The notes under the pieces were generated by a model. That model made no database searches. It saw only the letters and a program-made list of their open reading frames with translations, and was not told where the DNA came from. A program made the position numbers and the translations under genes. This document shows, in pieces, positions 61,284-64,000 of a stretch of DNA of 64,000 bases (position 1 is its first letter; the number at the start of each line of letters is the position of its first letter). Source of the DNA: Citrus sinensis (taxonomy: Eukaryota; Streptophyta; Magnoliopsida; Sapindales; Rutaceae); assembly GCF_022201045.2 (NCBI RefSeq), contig NC_068558.1:2852001-2916000 (forward strand), given 5' to 3'.

Positions 61284-62534
61284 AAAAAAATAATTATTTT
61301 TAATTTTGAATGGGAATTGAATTAAATACTTAAATAAACTATTCTTTTAACAAACTTTTTACAATCCCATTTCATAATATATTTATATTTTAAATTTTAA
61401 TTAAAAATATTTTTGTTTACAAAAATATAAGAGTTAAGACTTATGGAAATAAAAATTATGTAATTTTAGAAATTAAAAAAAAAAAAAACTGTTTGTTTTT
61501 TTTTTTTGTTGTTGAGTTACCGTCAACGTCTTGGGTGGTGTTTCCGCTGCTATCATTTATTTTTTGCCAACAAACACAATACCATTGTGTAGATCGTGAA
61601 ATTTCAAGTTTGATGGTATCCGATTTGCCTTTATTTGTTCACTTTTTTCGTCCCCTGTAGAGCAGTAACTTTAGCTTTTAAGATTAATGATTTTAGGAAA
61701 TATAAATAAAGGTAAAGTAAGAACTTTCTTGATGTAACATTTTATTAATCAGTTTTAAAATACAAATTTATTAATTTATCATATTATTTTTTAATTTAAA
61801 AATACAAAGTTTAATTTTTTAAATATTTATGAATATTCATATTTATATGAATATTCATATTTATATGAATATAATTCATATCTATATCCAACATTAAAAA
61901 TTGAATATGAATATAAATATATTTATTATGAATAATTATAAATTTATATTTAGAAGGATCTATAATTGAATATTTACCATTCCTAAATTTTACAGTGGGG
62001 TTAAAAGCTCCAAGTCTTTTCGAAATGAAAATGACTTCAAATTAGGTTAATATTAACCGAACAGAGAGTTCAAGTAATATAGTTCAATAATTACGATTTG
62101 CAGAAAAGTAATATAGTAAATTCGATCCGTGTTAAAAGCCTCCAATAATTAAATATCAGGTGCCTGAAAATTTTACAGTCAGCTGCTGGTATGCTGATGA
62201 ACGCCAGCTAGAATAGCTATTAGCTAAAAACAGAGTCAAAGCCCGCACCCAACAGACACTCGGCGATTCCCCCCTGTGCTGAAGCTTAACGAACGCCGTC
62301 TGCACACCCAGATTCTTCTCTTTCTCTTCTAACACGCACATCACACCACCATATATCCAATCATTTGATCAACATCCAAGCTTCCATGCATTTATTTATT
62401 TAATTCTTTCAATAAAAACCCCAAAAAAAAAATGAATCAGTAATAAAGGCAGGCAGGCTGGCAGGCAGGGGAGCGAGCAGCAACAGCTTAATAAAATAAT
62501 AGCGGAGGTTGCTGCAGGCAAGGGAAGGGAAGGG
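61284..62534. other. AT-rich DNA and promoter/5' leader of the last gene
   Basis: 61800-61880 has a short repeated ATATGAATATTCATATTTAT motif. From about 62150 GC content rises, and a GGCAGGCAGGCTGGCAGGCA repeat at 62450-62468 lies in the probable 5' leader of the gene that starts at 62535. Confidence 0.45.
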
Positions 62535-63162
62535 ATGCCAGGGCCGGGGCCGCACATGATGTACGCGATGGGTACGGGGCTGGCCATGACGAAGCTATCA
62601 AATGGCAGATTTAGCCCCCACCACACGTTGACTTATACAATCAACGCCTTCTTTGGCCCCGATATAGGCTCCTTCTCCGAATGGCTTGGCTCCTTCTTCG
62701 GTTCCTCATTCGGCTCCTCTTTAGCCGATGCCATTCACCACCCCTTTTATTATGTTCTTATTCTTGGCTTCCCGTTGTGTGTTCTTTATTCTTTGCTTTC
62801 CAGGATTTTACTCCTTAAAGGCCTTCTTGATTCTGTTTCCGGGGTGAGTTTCGATCATCTGGGTTGTTTCTTTTGGAGCTTTATTTGCAAAATTTTTAAT
62901 TAGAGATATATATTGGTTGGTGGGCTTTTAAAAGTTCATGAGATTTGGTTCTGTTTTTGGCAACAATGAAGTTTCATTTTGGCAGTATTTGTTAATATTT
63001 AATGAGATCTTATTATTCAATGAAATATATTTTGTTGTACTCAATCAAGCGATTCTCATCCCGTTGGTTTGTATCATGCAGGTACCCCTTACAAAGCGGC
63101 AATGCTTCTTGTTGATCTGCGCCGGCTCTTTTTCTCACTTTTTCCTTGACCATTTGTTTGAG
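62535..63162 (+). CDS. Uncharacterised plant membrane protein, first two exons (gene continues past the window)
   Basis: Exon 1 (62535-62843, 103 codons) and exon 2 (63082-63162, 27 codons) join in phase 0 through a GT-AG intron. A further donor follows at 63163, so the gene runs beyond this point; I could not fix the next exon before 64000. The start is MPGPGPHMMYAMGTGLAM. A Gly/Ser/Phe-rich stretch with NAFFGPDIGSFSEWLG follows, then a hydrophobic helix (about 70-97), and exon 2 adds CFLLICAGSFSHFFLDHLFE. The His and Asp residues in HHTLTYTINAFFGPDIG and SHFFLDHLFE faintly recall bacterial membrane-bound DUF457-type hydrolases; that is only a hint. Frame, splice sites and composition support a real gene; function is unknown. 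Confidence 0.75.
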
Positions 63163-64000
63163 GTAATTTTTTTTTTTTTTTAAATTTTTGTCCCCTTTCT
63201 ATTGATATGGTATGTCCCTGAGCGTGACCACAATCATTTTGTTTATTGCTTGAAAATGTTCGTTTGTAAATCGTTTTGCGAGATATGTATTTTGAATCGT
63301 GTGAATAGCAGAATTGAAACTGGTCGAAGCCTATATACATGTTGAGTGATCAATGTAGATGTTTGGAGAGCTAGAGAGAGACTTCTACTTCTGCTATTTA
63401 TCTAGGCTTTGAAAATGATATGGTGAACTTCAGAGTACAAATCATGTTCAAGATAAACTTTAAGCTGTGTGCCAGTCATTGGTTTAGGAGGATGGCACGT
63501 GCCCTTTCTGTAAGATTCTGGATGAACTAGTTACGCCAAAAGAATTGCCTTAGTAGATGCACTGCTTACAAGTGACAGTGCTATTGTCAATTTAGTACAT
63601 TTTCAGAATAATTAAAATCAGGGCATAGTATGAATCTGTTTTTTTGGTTTCCACAAAAAAACAGTTAAGACAAAGTTTTATACCAGCAGCAATGCTTCTC
63701 AATTTTGGTAAAAATTTCAGACAAGTTGCATCTCTTAATTTGGAACTTACTAGAGATGGCTGAAATTTTCTTTAATTCTTCATTCTTCATGATTCATCTT
63801 GTTAAAGGATTTATTTTATTCTTTGACTAAATTGGGCTTTTAAGACCTGATAGGTGTGAGGATTCCTCAATTTTAAGACTCTGTTCAGAGAAGAGAAACA
63901 GCGCAAATTGTCTTTATGATTTTCTGGTTTGTGTGATTGCCTCACTCCCAAATACTGCAAATTCAAAAGTAACCGCTGCATTCATGGAAGGCCAAATGGC
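63163..64000 (+). other. Intron and downstream part of the last gene
   Basis: Begins with a GT donor (GTAATTTT). The rest is AT-rich, with no exon I can place with confidence before the window ends. Confidence 0.4.

Noticed and set aside
62396-62626. 76-residue minus frame, proline- and leucine-rich
   Set aside because: It is antisense to the GGCAGGCAGG-rich leader and first codons of the membrane-protein gene.

Overview
The window is nuclear DNA from a flowering plant. Split genes with GT-AG introns, plant-only families (RDR2, WAT1/EamA, ATL RING-H2, class II trehalose-phosphate synthase, DEG9) and AT-rich gaps full of MITEs, a LINE and a solo LTR all point that way. The proteins look like those of a woody rosid; Citrus is a guess from memory and was not tested. 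I saw no prokaryotic operons, CRISPR arrays, tRNA or rRNA genes.

Layout. 1-5000: a PIF/Harbinger-like MITE cut by the window edge, then a nine-exon DEG9-type protease (+). 5000-10450: AT-rich DNA with AT microsatellites, a duplicated block and a 669-bp solo LTR with matching target duplications. 10468-12300: a seven-exon WAT1-related transporter (-), followed by a decayed partial copy at 13581-13930. 14910-20858: a nearly full-length but broken L1-type LINE (-) with a 16-bp target duplication. 21688-22119: a deleted hAT element. 22461-23314: a two-exon HIG1-domain mitochondrial protein (+). 24391-25772: a tandemly duplicated foldback repeat. 27006-29288: a six-exon ubiquitin-conjugating enzyme of the UBC4/5/6 group (+). 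30142-32342: an LRR receptor-like pseudokinase (+). 33659-34753: an intronless ATL RING-H2 E3 ligase (+). 36345-40715: RNA-dependent RNA polymerase 2, four exons (+). 42029-42544: an uncharacterised plant protein (-). 43921-45300: a MULE-like foldback element and a second deleted hAT copy. 47087-47868: an NFD2-like RNase III-domain protein (-). 48501-51394: a class II trehalose-6-phosphate synthase (-), probably with a spliced 5' leader reaching towards 54.4 kb. 54.4-62.5 kb: mostly gene-free AT-rich DNA with another MITE and a strong hairpin. 62535 to the right edge: the 5' part of an uncharacterised membrane protein (+).

How the genes relate. These are independent housekeeping and regulatory genes, not a cluster. 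Two belong to the ubiquitin pathway (an E2 and an E3 about 4.4 kb apart), but nothing in the sequence ties them functionally. RDR2 makes the double-stranded RNA that feeds 24-nt siRNAs and RNA-directed DNA methylation, the pathway that silences transposons like those in this window. That link comes from the family, not from this locus. I found no convincing undescribed system. The best material for a second look is the set of mobile elements with exact target duplications, the AT-hook-like N terminus of DEG9, and two proteins (the receptor kinase and the NFD2-like protein) that have lost catalytic residues.
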